Positions 1-7,707 of a stretch of DNA of 16,682 nt are shown here, piece by piece (the stretch's first letter is position 1; each line of letters begins with the position of its first letter). The stretch is taken from NCBI GenBank assembly GCA_964616405.1, contig CAZTRE010000024.1, positions 1 to 16,682 on the forward strand, read 5' to 3'. The notes under the pieces were generated by a model that saw only the letters and a program-made list of their open reading frames with translations, had not been told where the DNA came from and searched no databases. The position numbers and the translations under genes were made by a program. Origin of the DNA: JAEDES01 sp964616405. Lineage in GTDB: Bacteria > Bacillota_I > Bacilli_A > RF39 > UBA660.

Positions 1-55
1 TCAATTAGGGTTCAAATAATTTCTTTTTACTGTCTACTTTTTATTGACAAGTTCA

Positions 56-81
56 GGAGAGTGACTAAGTCATTCTTTTTT
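56..81 (+). terminator. Intrinsic terminator of an off-window upstream gene
   Basis: AGAGTGAC (58-65) pairs with GTCATTCT (69-76) around a TAA loop, with one G-T pair, and is followed by a run of T residues (76-81). This has the form of a rho-independent terminator. It probably ends a gene lying before base 1, since no coding sequence is visible in 1-55. The promoter of the dusB operon begins immediately after it. Confidence 0.65.
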
Positions 82-82
82 C

Positions 83-112
83 TTGTTTTATTATAATATT
101 TTGGTGTATAAT
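83..112 (+). promoter_or_regulatory. Probable sigma-A promoter of the dusB-RDD-lysS operon
   Basis: TATAAT at 107-112 is a perfect -10 box. TTGTTT at 83-88 lies 18 nt upstream and is a weak -35 that borders the T tract of the preceding terminator. The start site would be near 119, giving a leader of roughly 80 nt before dusB. A second TATAAT at 92-97 has no good -35 partner. Confidence 0.5.
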
Positions 113-196
113 AAGCGTGTTTTGAGTAATGAAGTAATTATATTATTAATTATTAAAAGTGTTATTATTTAGTAAATGAAATGTGGTGAGATGATA

Positions 197-1174
197 ATGA
201 CTTGGAATATTGGGAATGTAGAAATAAAAAACAGGGTTGTCTTAGCTCCAATGGCTGGTATATGTAATTCTGCTTTTCGAAGAATATGTAAAGAAATGGG
301 TTGCGGATTAATTTATGCTGAGATGGTTAGTGATAAGGCAATCGCTTATAATAACAAGAAAACTATAGATATGCTTTATATGAGGGATGAAGAGAGACCT
401 ATTGTTCAGCAAATTTTTGGTTCAGATAAGGAATCTTTTGTAATAGCTGCAAAATATATTTATGATAATATGCATCCTGATATAATTGATATAAATATGG
501 GTTGTCCTGTTCCTAAGGTTGCTGTAAGAGCTCAGGCCGGTTCGGCGTTATTAAAAAATCCTAATAAAATATATGATATTGTGAAAGCTGTTGTTGAGTC
601 TGTTCCTATTCCGGTAACTGTTAAAATTAGAAGCGGTTGGGATAATAAAAGTATTAATGCTGTAGAGGTGGCCCAAATAATTGAAAAGGCTGGTGCAAGT
701 GCTATTTGTGTTCATCCAAGAACAAGAAGTCAAGGTTATAGCGGGAAGGCTGATTGGAATATTATAAAAGCTGTTAAAGATGTGGTTAATATTCCTGTTA
801 TTGGGAATGGTGATGTTAAAACACCAGAAGATGTTAAACGAATGATTGATGAAACGAACTGTGATGCGGTAATGATAGGAAGAGGTATTTTAGGGAATCC
901 ATGGCTTATTAAAAATGCGATTAATTATTTAAATGGAGAAGATATAATTACAGTTTCTCCGAAAGAAAAAATAGATATGTGTTTGCATCATTTAGAATAT
1001 TTGAATGATTTGAAAAATGAACATCTTGCCTGTTTGGAGATAAGAAATCATATAGGTTGGTATTTAAAAGGAATTAAAGATGGGAATATTGTAAAAAATA
1101 ACATCTATCAAACTTCACAAATTCGTGATATAATCGATATATTAAATAAATTTAAGGAGGGATTAGATGAATAA
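197..1174 (+). CDS. dusB: tRNA-dihydrouridine synthase (DusB/NifR3 family)
   Basis: This flavoenzyme reduces specific uridines in tRNA to dihydrouridine using FMN and NADPH in the cytoplasm. The 325-residue product opens with a typical TIM-barrel first strand (VVLAPMAG). It carries the family segment INMGCPVPKV, whose Cys is the expected general acid, then TVKIRSGW, the CVHPRTRSQGYSG strand and the FMN-phosphate segment VIGNGDV, and ends in a helical tRNA-binding domain. I chose the ATG at 197 because GGTGAG (185-190) sits 6 nt before it; in-frame ATGs at 176 and 191 lack a sensible ribosome site. A mild oddity is VAVRAQAGSALL, where relatives usually have a lysine-containing VVKNGAGSAL-like stretch. 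It overlaps the next gene by 8 nt and lies two genes before lysS, as dusB (yacF) does near lysS in Bacillus. Confidence 0.93.
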   Translation: MTWNIGNVEIKNRVVLAPMAGICNSAFRRICKEMGCGLIYAEMVSDKAIAYNNKKTIDMLYMRDEERPIVQQIFGSDKESFVIAAKYIYDNMHPDIIDINMGCPVPKVAVRAQAGSALLKNPNKIYDIVKAVVESVPIPVTVKIRSGWDNKSINAVEVAQIIEKAGASAICVHPRTRSQGYSGKADWNIIKAVKDVVNIPVIGNGDVKTPEDVKRMIDETNCDAVMIGRGILGNPWLIKNAINYLNGEDIITVSPKEKIDMCLHHLEYLNDLKNEHLACLEIRNHIGWYLKGIKDGNIVKNNIYQTSQIRDIIDILNKFKEGLDE

Positions 1175-1799
1175 AAAAGAAAAAGCTGAAGTTTCAGAAG
1201 ACGATAAATCTGATAAAAGGTTGTTTGTTCAAAGAGCTGTGGCTTTTATAATTGATGTGACGCTAATTTCATTTATTAGTTCAATAATTACTGCACCATT
1301 CCTTGATTTGGATGGAATCGTTAAATTGACAGATGGACTTATGGATGTAATGAATAAGTATGTAACTAGTGAGCTCGATTATTCTATTTATATAGCAGAA
1401 GTAATTCCTCTTATGTTTCAACTAGCTAGGAAGAATGGAATTACTACCTTGGTTTCATTGTTTTTAAGTGTTTTTTACTTTATTGCTTATCAGTTTAACC
1501 ATAATGGTCAAACATTAGGGAAAAAACTTATGAAAATAAGAGTAGTATCTATTAATGGGCAAATGACAATGAATCAAATGCTTGTAAGAGCACTAATTGT
1601 TAATTCAATTTTAATGGATATGATTATTTTAGGATTTACGATTTTTGCAACTCAAGATATATATTTTTATGCATCAATTATTTTTGGAGAAATACAGAAT
1701 TTAATATTAATTATTAGTGTAGTAATGATTATATTTAGTAAAAAAGGTAGAGGACTACATGATTTGATTTCACGATGTGAGGTTGTTAAAGTAAATTAA
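1167..1799 (+). CDS. RDD-family integral membrane protein
   Basis: This 210-residue membrane protein has a charged cytoplasmic N-terminus (residues 1-19). Hydrophobic segments lie at about 22-45, 92-110, 142-162 and 170-192. The RDD pattern is visible as QRAVAFIID (R23, D30), the central NGQTLGKKLMKIRVV stretch (about 113-127) typical of the family, and the terminal GRGLHDLISRCEVV element. RDD proteins have been linked to ion or small-molecule transport in some bacteria, but no specific substrate can be read here. AAGGAGG (1154-1160) lies 6 nt before the ATG, inside the end of dusB. The 8-nt overlap implies translational coupling, and lysS follows after 16 nt, so the three genes form one operon. 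The family call is firm; the function is unknown. Confidence 0.85.
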   Translation: MNKKEKAEVSEDDKSDKRLFVQRAVAFIIDVTLISFISSIITAPFLDLDGIVKLTDGLMDVMNKYVTSELDYSIYIAEVIPLMFQLARKNGITTLVSLFLSVFYFIAYQFNHNGQTLGKKLMKIRVVSINGQMTMNQMLVRALIVNSILMDMIILGFTIFATQDIYFYASIIFGEIQNLILIISVVMIIFSKKGRGLHDLISRCEVVKVN

Positions 1800-1815
1800 T
1801 AAAGGAGTTTATAAT

Positions 1816-3297
1816 ATGAGAGAATTAAGTGAACAAGAGATTGTTAGAAGAGAAAAATTACAAAATATTGAAAATCCATATCCTGAGAGATATGAAACAA
1901 ACTATGAGTTATATGAAGCAGCAGAATTAGAAGATGGAATTACTGGTGTTAGAGTTGCTGGTAGAATAGTCTTAATGCGTAAAATGGGAAAAATGAGTTT
2001 TTTAACTATTGGAGATGTTAAGGGTAAAATTCAAATTTCTGTTAAAATGGATATGATTGGTGAAGAAGCTTATCAACAATTTAAAGCAAATTATGATTTA
2101 GGAGACTTTATTGGTGTAGAGGGTGAAATATTTACTACTCATACAGGTGAAAAAACCGTTAGAGCTTCAAGCATTACTTTCTTAGGAAAGGCATTAAAAC
2201 CATTACCAGAAAAATTCCATGGTATTGAAGATATTGAAACAATTTATCGTGAAAGATATCTTGATTTAATTATGAATGATGATGCTAAAAAGAAATTTTT
2301 GTTTAGAAGTAAATTTATACGTGAAATTAGAAATTATTTGGATAAAAATGGTTATGTTGAAATTGAGACACCTATTTTGAATAATAAAGCTAGTGGTGCT
2401 TCTGCTAAACCATTTATTACACATCATAATGCCTTAGATATTAATTTATATTTAAGAATTGCACCTGAAACATATTTAAAAAGAGCGGTAGTTGGTGGAT
2501 TTAATAAGGTATTTGAAATTGCAAGGTGTTTTAGAAATGAAGGTATGGATGCTACTCATTTGCAAGATTTTACTATGATTGAAGGATATTGTGCTTATTA
2601 TAATTATAAAGATAATATGAAATTTTTAAGAGAAATGCTTCAATATATTGTTGAAAAATTATTTGGTACTTTAGTTATTACTATTGGAGATAAAGAAGTA
2701 GATCTTGGCGGTGAATGGCCAAGTGTTAGTTTTAGAGATTTAATTATGCAATACGGAAAAATTGATATTAATGAATATAATACTAAGGAAGCTTTATTAC
2801 AAAAGATTTATGATGAGAAAATAGAAATTGAAAGTGATACACCACTTGAAAATCTAGGTTTTGGTAATTTAGTAGATCAATTATATAAGAAGGTTGCAAG
2901 ACCTAATGTTGTTAACCCTATATTTTTAACTGAGCATCCAATCAGTTTAAGTCCACTTGCTAGAGCAAATGATGATAATCCTGAAATAACTGATAGATTC
3001 CAATTAATTATTAATGGTGCAGAAATAATTAATGCTTATTCAGAACTTGTTGATCCTCAAGAACAAGAAAGAAGACTTGAAGAACAAGCTGCTTTAAAAG
3101 CTGAAGGAGATGAAGAAGCAATGCCAATGGATCACGAATATATTTCAGCTATGGAAGTTGGAATGCCACCAATAAGTGGTTGGGGAATGGGAATTGATCG
3201 AGTTGTTCAATTATTAACCAATTCTGATAACATTAAAGACGTTGTAATGTTCCCGTTAATGAAACCATTAAATATGGAAAATAAGGATTCTGAATAG
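1816..3297 (+). CDS. lysS: Lysyl-tRNA synthetase, class II
   Basis: This enzyme charges tRNA(Lys) with lysine using ATP. An N-terminal OB-fold anticodon-binding domain (about 43-125, with GRIVLMRKMGKMSFLTIGD) precedes the class II catalytic core. Motif 1 ends near P186 (VEIETPILN). Motif 2 is FEIARCFRNEG (233-243), with its conserved Arg in FRNE. Motif 3 is GMGIDR (457-462). The length of 493 residues is normal. Motif 2 continues MDATHLQDFTMIEGY and motif 3 begins PPISGWGMGIDR. The common bacterial forms are closer to HNPEFTMIELY and PPTGGLGIGIDR, so this is a divergent subgroup. GGAG (1804-1807) lies 8 nt before the ATG. No T-box is present, and expression depends on the upstream dusB promoter. 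Confidence 0.96.
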   Translation: MRELSEQEIVRREKLQNIENPYPERYETNYELYEAAELEDGITGVRVAGRIVLMRKMGKMSFLTIGDVKGKIQISVKMDMIGEEAYQQFKANYDLGDFIGVEGEIFTTHTGEKTVRASSITFLGKALKPLPEKFHGIEDIETIYRERYLDLIMNDDAKKKFLFRSKFIREIRNYLDKNGYVEIETPILNNKASGASAKPFITHHNALDINLYLRIAPETYLKRAVVGGFNKVFEIARCFRNEGMDATHLQDFTMIEGYCAYYNYKDNMKFLREMLQYIVEKLFGTLVITIGDKEVDLGGEWPSVSFRDLIMQYGKIDINEYNTKEALLQKIYDEKIEIESDTPLENLGFGNLVDQLYKKVARPNVVNPIFLTEHPISLSPLARANDDNPEITDRFQLIINGAEIINAYSELVDPQEQERRLEEQAALKAEGDEEAMPMDHEYISAMEVGMPPISGWGMGIDRVVQLLTNSDNIKDVVMFPLMKPLNMENKDSE

Positions 3298-3312
3298 AAT
3301 TCTTTTTGTTTT
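3283..3312 (+). terminator. Intrinsic terminator overlapping the lysS stop codon
   Basis: GGATTCT (3285-3291) and AGAATTC (3296-3302) pair around a GAAT loop; two more A-T pairs extend the stem. TTTTTGTTTT follows. The lysS stop TAG (3295-3297) lies inside the hairpin, so terminating ribosomes would cover it. It closes the dusB-RDD-lysS operon. Confidence 0.8.
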
Positions 3313-3383
3313 GAAAAATTTATCTAAATTGCTCGAGACCCTTGGTATTTCACTAAAATTTTATTAAAAAATAGGCCAAATGC

Positions 3384-3411
3384 TTGAAAAAACTTGACGG
3401 TATAGTATAAT
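3384..3411 (+). promoter_or_regulatory. Sigma-A promoter of the transporter gene
   Basis: TTGAAA (3384-3389) and TATAAT (3406-3411) are separated by 16 nt. Transcription would start around 3418, at the edge of the ribosome site GGGAGG (3418-3423), leaving a leader of only about 12 nt before the ATG at 3430. Confidence 0.72.
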
Positions 3412-3429
3412 TATAGTGGGAGGTTAATT

Positions 3430-5295
3430 ATGAAGAAACATAATACAATGAAAGTCGTTCTTTTGGTTGTAACTGCTATTTGGTTATTAGCTGCGCTAGT
3501 GTTACCTGATAAAAATTGGGCAACTTTAGTAAAGGCTGGCTTAACTTTAGTAGAATTATTCTTAATAATATTTAATGTCAAAGAAAAGCATAATGTTGTT
3601 AAGGTTGTTCTTGTTACAACTTTGATATTTGTGTTATTAACTTGGATTTTACCAGCTGCTTATTATTCAAGTGGTATCATTGATCAAGGACGCATACAAA
3701 TGGGTTTATTTGACTTATTTAATTATCCATTAACTGCATTAGCTTATTTCGGATATATTTCGTTATTTGTTTTAGCTATTGGTGGATTCTATGGAGTTTT
3801 GTACAAAATTCCGGCTTATCGTAGTTTTTTAGATAAGATTGTGGCAGTATGTAAAGGCAAAGAAGGTGTTGCATTATCTGTTATAATGATTTTAATTGCT
3901 GTAATCACTTCAATTTGTGGTTTACAAATAGGATTATTAATATTTTTTCCAATGTTAGCAGCAATTATCTTATTAATGGGATATGATAAAATTGTGGCAG
4001 CACTTACTTTAGTTGGATCTACTGTAGTAGGTCTTATAGGAACAACTTATGGTTATACAAACGTAAGTATTATCTATAATAATTTAAAATTAGATGTTAT
4101 GGACAATATTGCCGTTAAATTTATTATTTTAGTTGTTGGCTTAGTATTATTAATATTTAATACTTTAATGTATGCTAAACATTCTAAAGTAGTTAGTTCT
4201 AGAATAACTGCTGAAAAGAAAGTTATTAAAACAGAAGAAGTTGAAAGTGGAAAGGCTGTAATAGCTGGGGAAACTAAGAAAGAGAAAAAAGTAGTTTCTA
4301 AAAAAGCAAGCGCTCCTACTAAGAAGACTGGAACAACTACTAAGAAAACTACGGCAGCTAAAAATGGTAAGAAGACTACTAAAGCAGCTAGTTCAAAAAC
4401 GGCTAGTGCAAAGAAAACTGCAACTACAAGTAAAGCAAAAACATCAACTAAAGCTAGTAGAAAAGATAATAAGGCAGCAGCTAAGGGTGATGATGTTATT
4501 GTTGTTAAAGAATCATTAGTTGATAGTTCATTAGAACAATATGTTCCAACTGTTGTAGATAGTAAACATAGAATCTGGCCAGTTATTGTTGGATTTGTGT
4601 TATTATTTGTAATCATGATTCTTGCATTTATTCCTTGGGGATCAGTATTTAGTGTTGAAGCATTTACTAAAGCAAGTGATGCCGTTTCATCATTCAAATT
4701 ATTTGGATTTGAAATTTTCGGGAAATTATTAGGAACATTCTCTGCATTTGGTGAATGGTCAATTACTGATATGATTGTTGTTATGGCTTTTATTGGTCTT
4801 GTATTAGTTTATATTTACAAGATTAAAATTGATGATGTAATTGAAGGATTTACTGTCGGTGCAAAAAAGGCTTTAGCTCCTGCATTCTTAGTACTTGTTA
4901 TTTATACAATTTTAGTATTAGTAACATATCATCCATTCCAAACTACTATTTATGAAGCATTATTTGGATTGACTAAAGGATTCAATATTGTTACAACTGC
5001 AATTGCTGGATTATTAAGTGGATTATTTAATGCTGATGCAGCATATACATTTAATTCAGTAGTTCCACATTTTGCTGGAGTAATAACTAATACTGATGTT
5101 TATTCAGTAGCTGCAGTTTTATTCCAATCAGCATATGGTATTTCTATGTTAGTTGCTCCTACAAGCTTAGTTTTAGTAGTAGTATTAAATTATTTAGGAA
5201 TTTCATTTAAAGAGTGGTTTAAAGCAGTTTGGAAATTATTAGTTGAATTATTAGTAATTTTATTATTAGTATTTACAATTTTAATTTTAATTTAA
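3430..5295 (+). CDS. YfcC/DcuC-like transporter with an H1-like Lys/Ala-rich cytoplasmic linker
   Basis: This 621-residue polytopic membrane protein has two hydrophobic halves. Segments in the first half lie near 9-26, 57-75, 105-125, 145-182, 187-212 and 228-248. Those in the second half lie near 383-402, 445-463, 480-500, 515-535, 555-590 and 600-621. LTWILPAAYYSSG, GLFDLFNYPL and VLAIGGFYGVL in the first half resemble the YfcC/C4-dicarboxylate anaerobic carrier (ion-transporter superfamily). FQSAYGISMLVAPTSLVLV in the second half is like the FQFGDGFSNLITPTSGVL element of that family. The halves are joined by residues about 250-380. Within this linker, about 282-353 is almost entirely Lys, Ala, Thr and Ser, resembling a histone H1 or Hc1 tail and far longer than a normal inter-domain loop. 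The substrate is not identifiable; peptide, amino-acid or dicarboxylate uptake is possible. The gene is monocistronic, with its own promoter and terminator. Confidence 0.75.
   Translation: MKKHNTMKVVLLVVTAIWLLAALVLPDKNWATLVKAGLTLVELFLIIFNVKEKHNVVKVVLVTTLIFVLLTWILPAAYYSSGIIDQGRIQMGLFDLFNYPLTALAYFGYISLFVLAIGGFYGVLYKIPAYRSFLDKIVAVCKGKEGVALSVIMILIAVITSICGLQIGLLIFFPMLAAIILLMGYDKIVAALTLVGSTVVGLIGTTYGYTNVSIIYNNLKLDVMDNIAVKFIILVVGLVLLIFNTLMYAKHSKVVSSRITAEKKVIKTEEVESGKAVIAGETKKEKKVVSKKASAPTKKTGTTTKKTTAAKNGKKTTKAASSKTASAKKTATTSKAKTSTKASRKDNKAAAKGDDVIVVKESLVDSSLEQYVPTVVDSKHRIWPVIVGFVLLFVIMILAFIPWGSVFSVEAFTKASDAVSSFKLFGFEIFGKLLGTFSAFGEWSITDMIVVMAFIGLVLVYIYKIKIDDVIEGFTVGAKKALAPAFLVLVIYTILVLVTYHPFQTTIYEALFGLTKGFNIVTTAIAGLLSGLFNADAAYTFNSVVPHFAGVITNTDVYSVAAVLFQSAYGISMLVAPTSLVLVVVLNYLGISFKEWFKAVWKLLVELLVILLLVFTILILI
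4273..4488 (+). repeat. Low-complexity Lys/Ala/Thr coding tract with short degenerate repeats
   Basis: This part of the transporter gene encodes repeated TKKT, KKTT and SKTASAKKT-like units. The DNA is a set of imperfect copies of ACTAAGAARACT-type words. It encodes a highly basic, disordered cytoplasmic segment between the two membrane halves. Repetition of this kind can change length by slippage between strains. A long minus-strand reading frame across it is a by-product of the biased composition, not a gene. Confidence 0.7.
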
Positions 5296-5299
5296 TATT

Positions 5300-5324
5300 A
5301 GAGAGGCTTAGGCCTCTTTTTTTT
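5300..5324 (+). terminator. Intrinsic terminator after the transporter gene
   Basis: AGAGGC (5302-5307) pairs with GCCTCT (5312-5317) around a TTAG loop. Weaker flanking pairs extend the stem, and eight T residues (5317-5324) follow. It is a strong, textbook rho-independent terminator just after the transporter stop codon. Confidence 0.9.
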
Positions 5325-5412
5325 GTAAAATTTGTAGTTTTTTTGGGTACTCTATAACTTGCTAGTAAGATGATTTAGGAACTAAAATTAATATGAGGAG
5401 ATGATTTATAAA

Positions 5413-7656
5413 ATGTTTTCTAGATTTAGTGAAGACGCTCAAAAAATACTATTAATGACTAAAAGAGAAATGCAAGATTTGAAACATCCTTATGTAGGAA
5501 GTGAGCATTTGCTTTTAGCAATTTTACATAATAAAGATTTAGAATTAACTAAGTTTTTGGAAGAATGTGGTTTGAGTTATGAGAAGTGTCGTAAAGAAAT
5601 AATCTCAGTAATAGGAATAGGAAAAAGTTCTAATGATTGGTTTTTATATACTCCGCTTTTAAAAAGAGTGATTGAAAATGCTATATTAGATTGTAGAGAC
5701 GAAGACAGTTTAATTACTGTTGAAGGACTATTTATTTCTTTATTAGAAGAAGGTGATGGTGTTGCAAATAGAATTTTACTTGGAATGAATATTGATATTG
5801 ACTATTTATATGAAAAATTTTCAAGAAAGTTTATTGTAAAATGTAATAAAAATGGAAGAAAGCTTTTTGTTGAAGAATATGCGGTAGATTTGAATAAAAA
5901 GTATAATACGGATGGTTTTGATCCTGTATATGGAAGAGATAGTCAAGTGAATCGTGTTATGGAAATATTATTAAGAAGAACAAAAAATAATCCGCTATTA
6001 ATAGGTGAGGCTGGAGTAGGGAAAACTGCCATTGTTGAGGAATTAGTAAGAAGAATTGAAATTGGTAGTGTACCAAAAAAGTTATTAAATAAGAGAGTTT
6101 TATGTTTAACTGTTTCAGCTTTAGTAGCGGGGACTAAATATAGGGGTGAATTTGAGGAGAGAATTAATCAAATTGTTGAAGAGTTGGAAGGCAATGATGA
6201 AATAATTTTATTTATAGATGAATTTCATACTTTAGTTGGAGCAGGTGGTGCTGAAGGGGCAATAGATGCCGTTAATATTTTAAAGCCTTATCTAGCTAGA
6301 GGTAGCATTAAAATAATTGGCGCAACTACAAAAGATGAATATAGTAAATTTATTGAGGATGATAGAGCGCTTGATCGAAGATTTCAAAAAATATATGTTA
6401 CTGAGCCTACGATTGAAGAGACAGAACATATTTTATTTAATTTGCGTGATACTTATGAGAAATTTCATAATGTAATAGTTAGCGATGAGATTATTAAGGA
6501 GATTGTGAAACTTACTGACAGATATATTCATAATGGGATGTTTCCGGATAAAGCAATTGATGTTTTTGATGAGGCTTGTGTAAAAACATCATTTATTGAT
6601 AGTAAGATTGATAAAAGAATTAGAAATTATACCTTTGATATTAAGAGAATAGTTGATGAAAAAAACAAAGCAATTATAGATCATAATTATAAACAAGCAA
6701 GTATTTTGAAAGAAAAACAGAAAAGTATAGAAAGTGAGTACGATAAAATATTATTTAAAAGAGAAAGTACTAAGAACAATAAGGGAGTAACATTAGATAT
6801 ATTATATGATATTATTTATGAGCGTACTAAGATTCCGGTTTCTCATTTAAAAGGAATAAATGATAATAAATTGATTGGAAAATTAAAGGAAACTATTTTT
6901 GGACAAGATGCAGCTATTGAAAAAATTGTTTCTACTATACAAAGTAAGTCTAATATTAGTAGAAATAGACCATTGACATTTTTATTGGTAGGTAAAAGCG
7001 GTGTCGGTAAAACATTTTTTGTAAGGAAATATGCCGAAGAACTATATAATAAAGAAGCTTTTATTAGAATTGATATGAGTGAATATCGTGATGAATTTAG
7101 TAGTACAAAAATTATTGGAGCTCCCCCAGGTTATGTAGGTTATAAAGATAATCATACTGTGTTGGACAAGGTAAAGTTTAATCCCTATTCTGTTTTATTA
7201 CTTGACGAAATTGAAAAAGCAAGCCCTAGTGTTATGAAATTATTTCTACAAGTGTTTGATGAAGGTTTTATGACAAGTGCGACTGGGGATGTAATTGATT
7301 TTAGTCATACAATTATTTTTATGACATCTAATTTAGCTAGTAATAAAACTATGATTGGCTTTTCTGAAAATAAAAAGGCTTTTGTTATTGATAAGGTTAA
7401 GGATTTTTTGGGTATAGAGCTTTATAATAGAATAGATGAGGTTGTTTTATTTAACGATATTGATAAAAAAACTATTTTGAAGATTATTAATAGGCGATTG
7501 TCGGAATTAGGTGTATCTTTAAATAATAAAAGTCCTTTATATTTAGAGATTGTTGATAAAGTATTAGCTGAAGTAAAGTTAGATGAATCTGGAGCTAGAC
7601 GGATTAATAAAGTTGTGGAAAAAGTTATAGAGGAAAATAATCTTTTAAGTATATAG
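5413..7656 (+). CDS. clpC: ClpC-type AAA+ unfoldase (Clp protease ATPase subunit)
   Basis: This ATPase unfolds proteins and feeds them to ClpP. Residues here are numbered from the ATG at 5413. An N domain of two Clp repeats (about 1-140) is followed by AAA-1, with Walker A GEAGVGKT (about 198-205), Walker B ILFIDE and arginine-finger LDRRFQ. A short UVR-like middle domain (about 415-450, AIIDHNYKQASILKEKQ) follows. AAA-2 has Walker A GKSGVGKT (about 527-534), Walker B LLLDEIEKA, sensor-2 GARR and an IGF loop (about 648-650) for ClpP docking. At 747 residues it is shorter than typical ClpC (about 810). I prefer 5413 because MFSRFSEDAQK matches the family N-terminus. The ATG at 5401 directly abuts AGGAG (5396-5400), although the spacing to 5413 is long at 12 nt. 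No ctsR, mcsA or mcsB adjoins it, and no CIRCE or CtsR operator is visible. Confidence 0.92.
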   Translation: MFSRFSEDAQKILLMTKREMQDLKHPYVGSEHLLLAILHNKDLELTKFLEECGLSYEKCRKEIISVIGIGKSSNDWFLYTPLLKRVIENAILDCRDEDSLITVEGLFISLLEEGDGVANRILLGMNIDIDYLYEKFSRKFIVKCNKNGRKLFVEEYAVDLNKKYNTDGFDPVYGRDSQVNRVMEILLRRTKNNPLLIGEAGVGKTAIVEELVRRIEIGSVPKKLLNKRVLCLTVSALVAGTKYRGEFEERINQIVEELEGNDEIILFIDEFHTLVGAGGAEGAIDAVNILKPYLARGSIKIIGATTKDEYSKFIEDDRALDRRFQKIYVTEPTIEETEHILFNLRDTYEKFHNVIVSDEIIKEIVKLTDRYIHNGMFPDKAIDVFDEACVKTSFIDSKIDKRIRNYTFDIKRIVDEKNKAIIDHNYKQASILKEKQKSIESEYDKILFKRESTKNNKGVTLDILYDIIYERTKIPVSHLKGINDNKLIGKLKETIFGQDAAIEKIVSTIQSKSNISRNRPLTFLLVGKSGVGKTFFVRKYAEELYNKEAFIRIDMSEYRDEFSSTKIIGAPPGYVGYKDNHTVLDKVKFNPYSVLLLDEIEKASPSVMKLFLQVFDEGFMTSATGDVIDFSHTIIFMTSNLASNKTMIGFSENKKAFVIDKVKDFLGIELYNRIDEVVLFNDIDKKTILKIINRRLSELGVSLNNKSPLYLEIVDKVLAEVKLDESGARRINKVVEKVIEENNLLSI

Positions 7657-7661
7657 TATCT

Positions 7662-7689
7662 TTTACTTTTAATTATCGTATGTTATAAT
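7662..7689 (+). promoter_or_regulatory. Extended -10 promoter of cysS
   Basis: TGTTATAAT (7681-7689) is an extended -10 with a perfect TATAAT. TTTACT (7662-7667) lies 16 nt upstream as a -35. The start would fall near 7696, just before or within the ribosome site AGGTGATG (7696-7703), giving a leader of about 12 nt. No T-box or other leader RNA can fit. Confidence 0.7.
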
Positions 7690-7707
7690 AACGGCAGGTG
7701 ATGAGAA

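Noticed and set aside
44..49. TTGACA as a -35 box
   Set aside because: No -10 box lies 16-18 nt downstream; that position is inside the terminator stem.
3394..3399. TTGACG as the -35 of the transporter promoter
   Set aside because: It is only 6 nt from the TATAAT; TTGAAA at 3384-3389 has the correct spacing.
4074..4697. Long minus-strand open frame within the transporter gene
   Set aside because: It is the antisense of the Lys/Ala/Thr-rich tract, where biased codons give few antisense stops; it has no ribosome site and no family resemblance.
5325..5412. CtsR or CIRCE operator before clpC
   Set aside because: Neither the CtsR heptad repeat nor the TTAGCACTC inverted repeat is visible; only a weak TATAAC (5353-5358) is present as a possible -10.
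7657..7707. T-box riboswitch before cysS
   Set aside because: The predicted leader is about 12 nt and no T-box core sequence or terminator is present.
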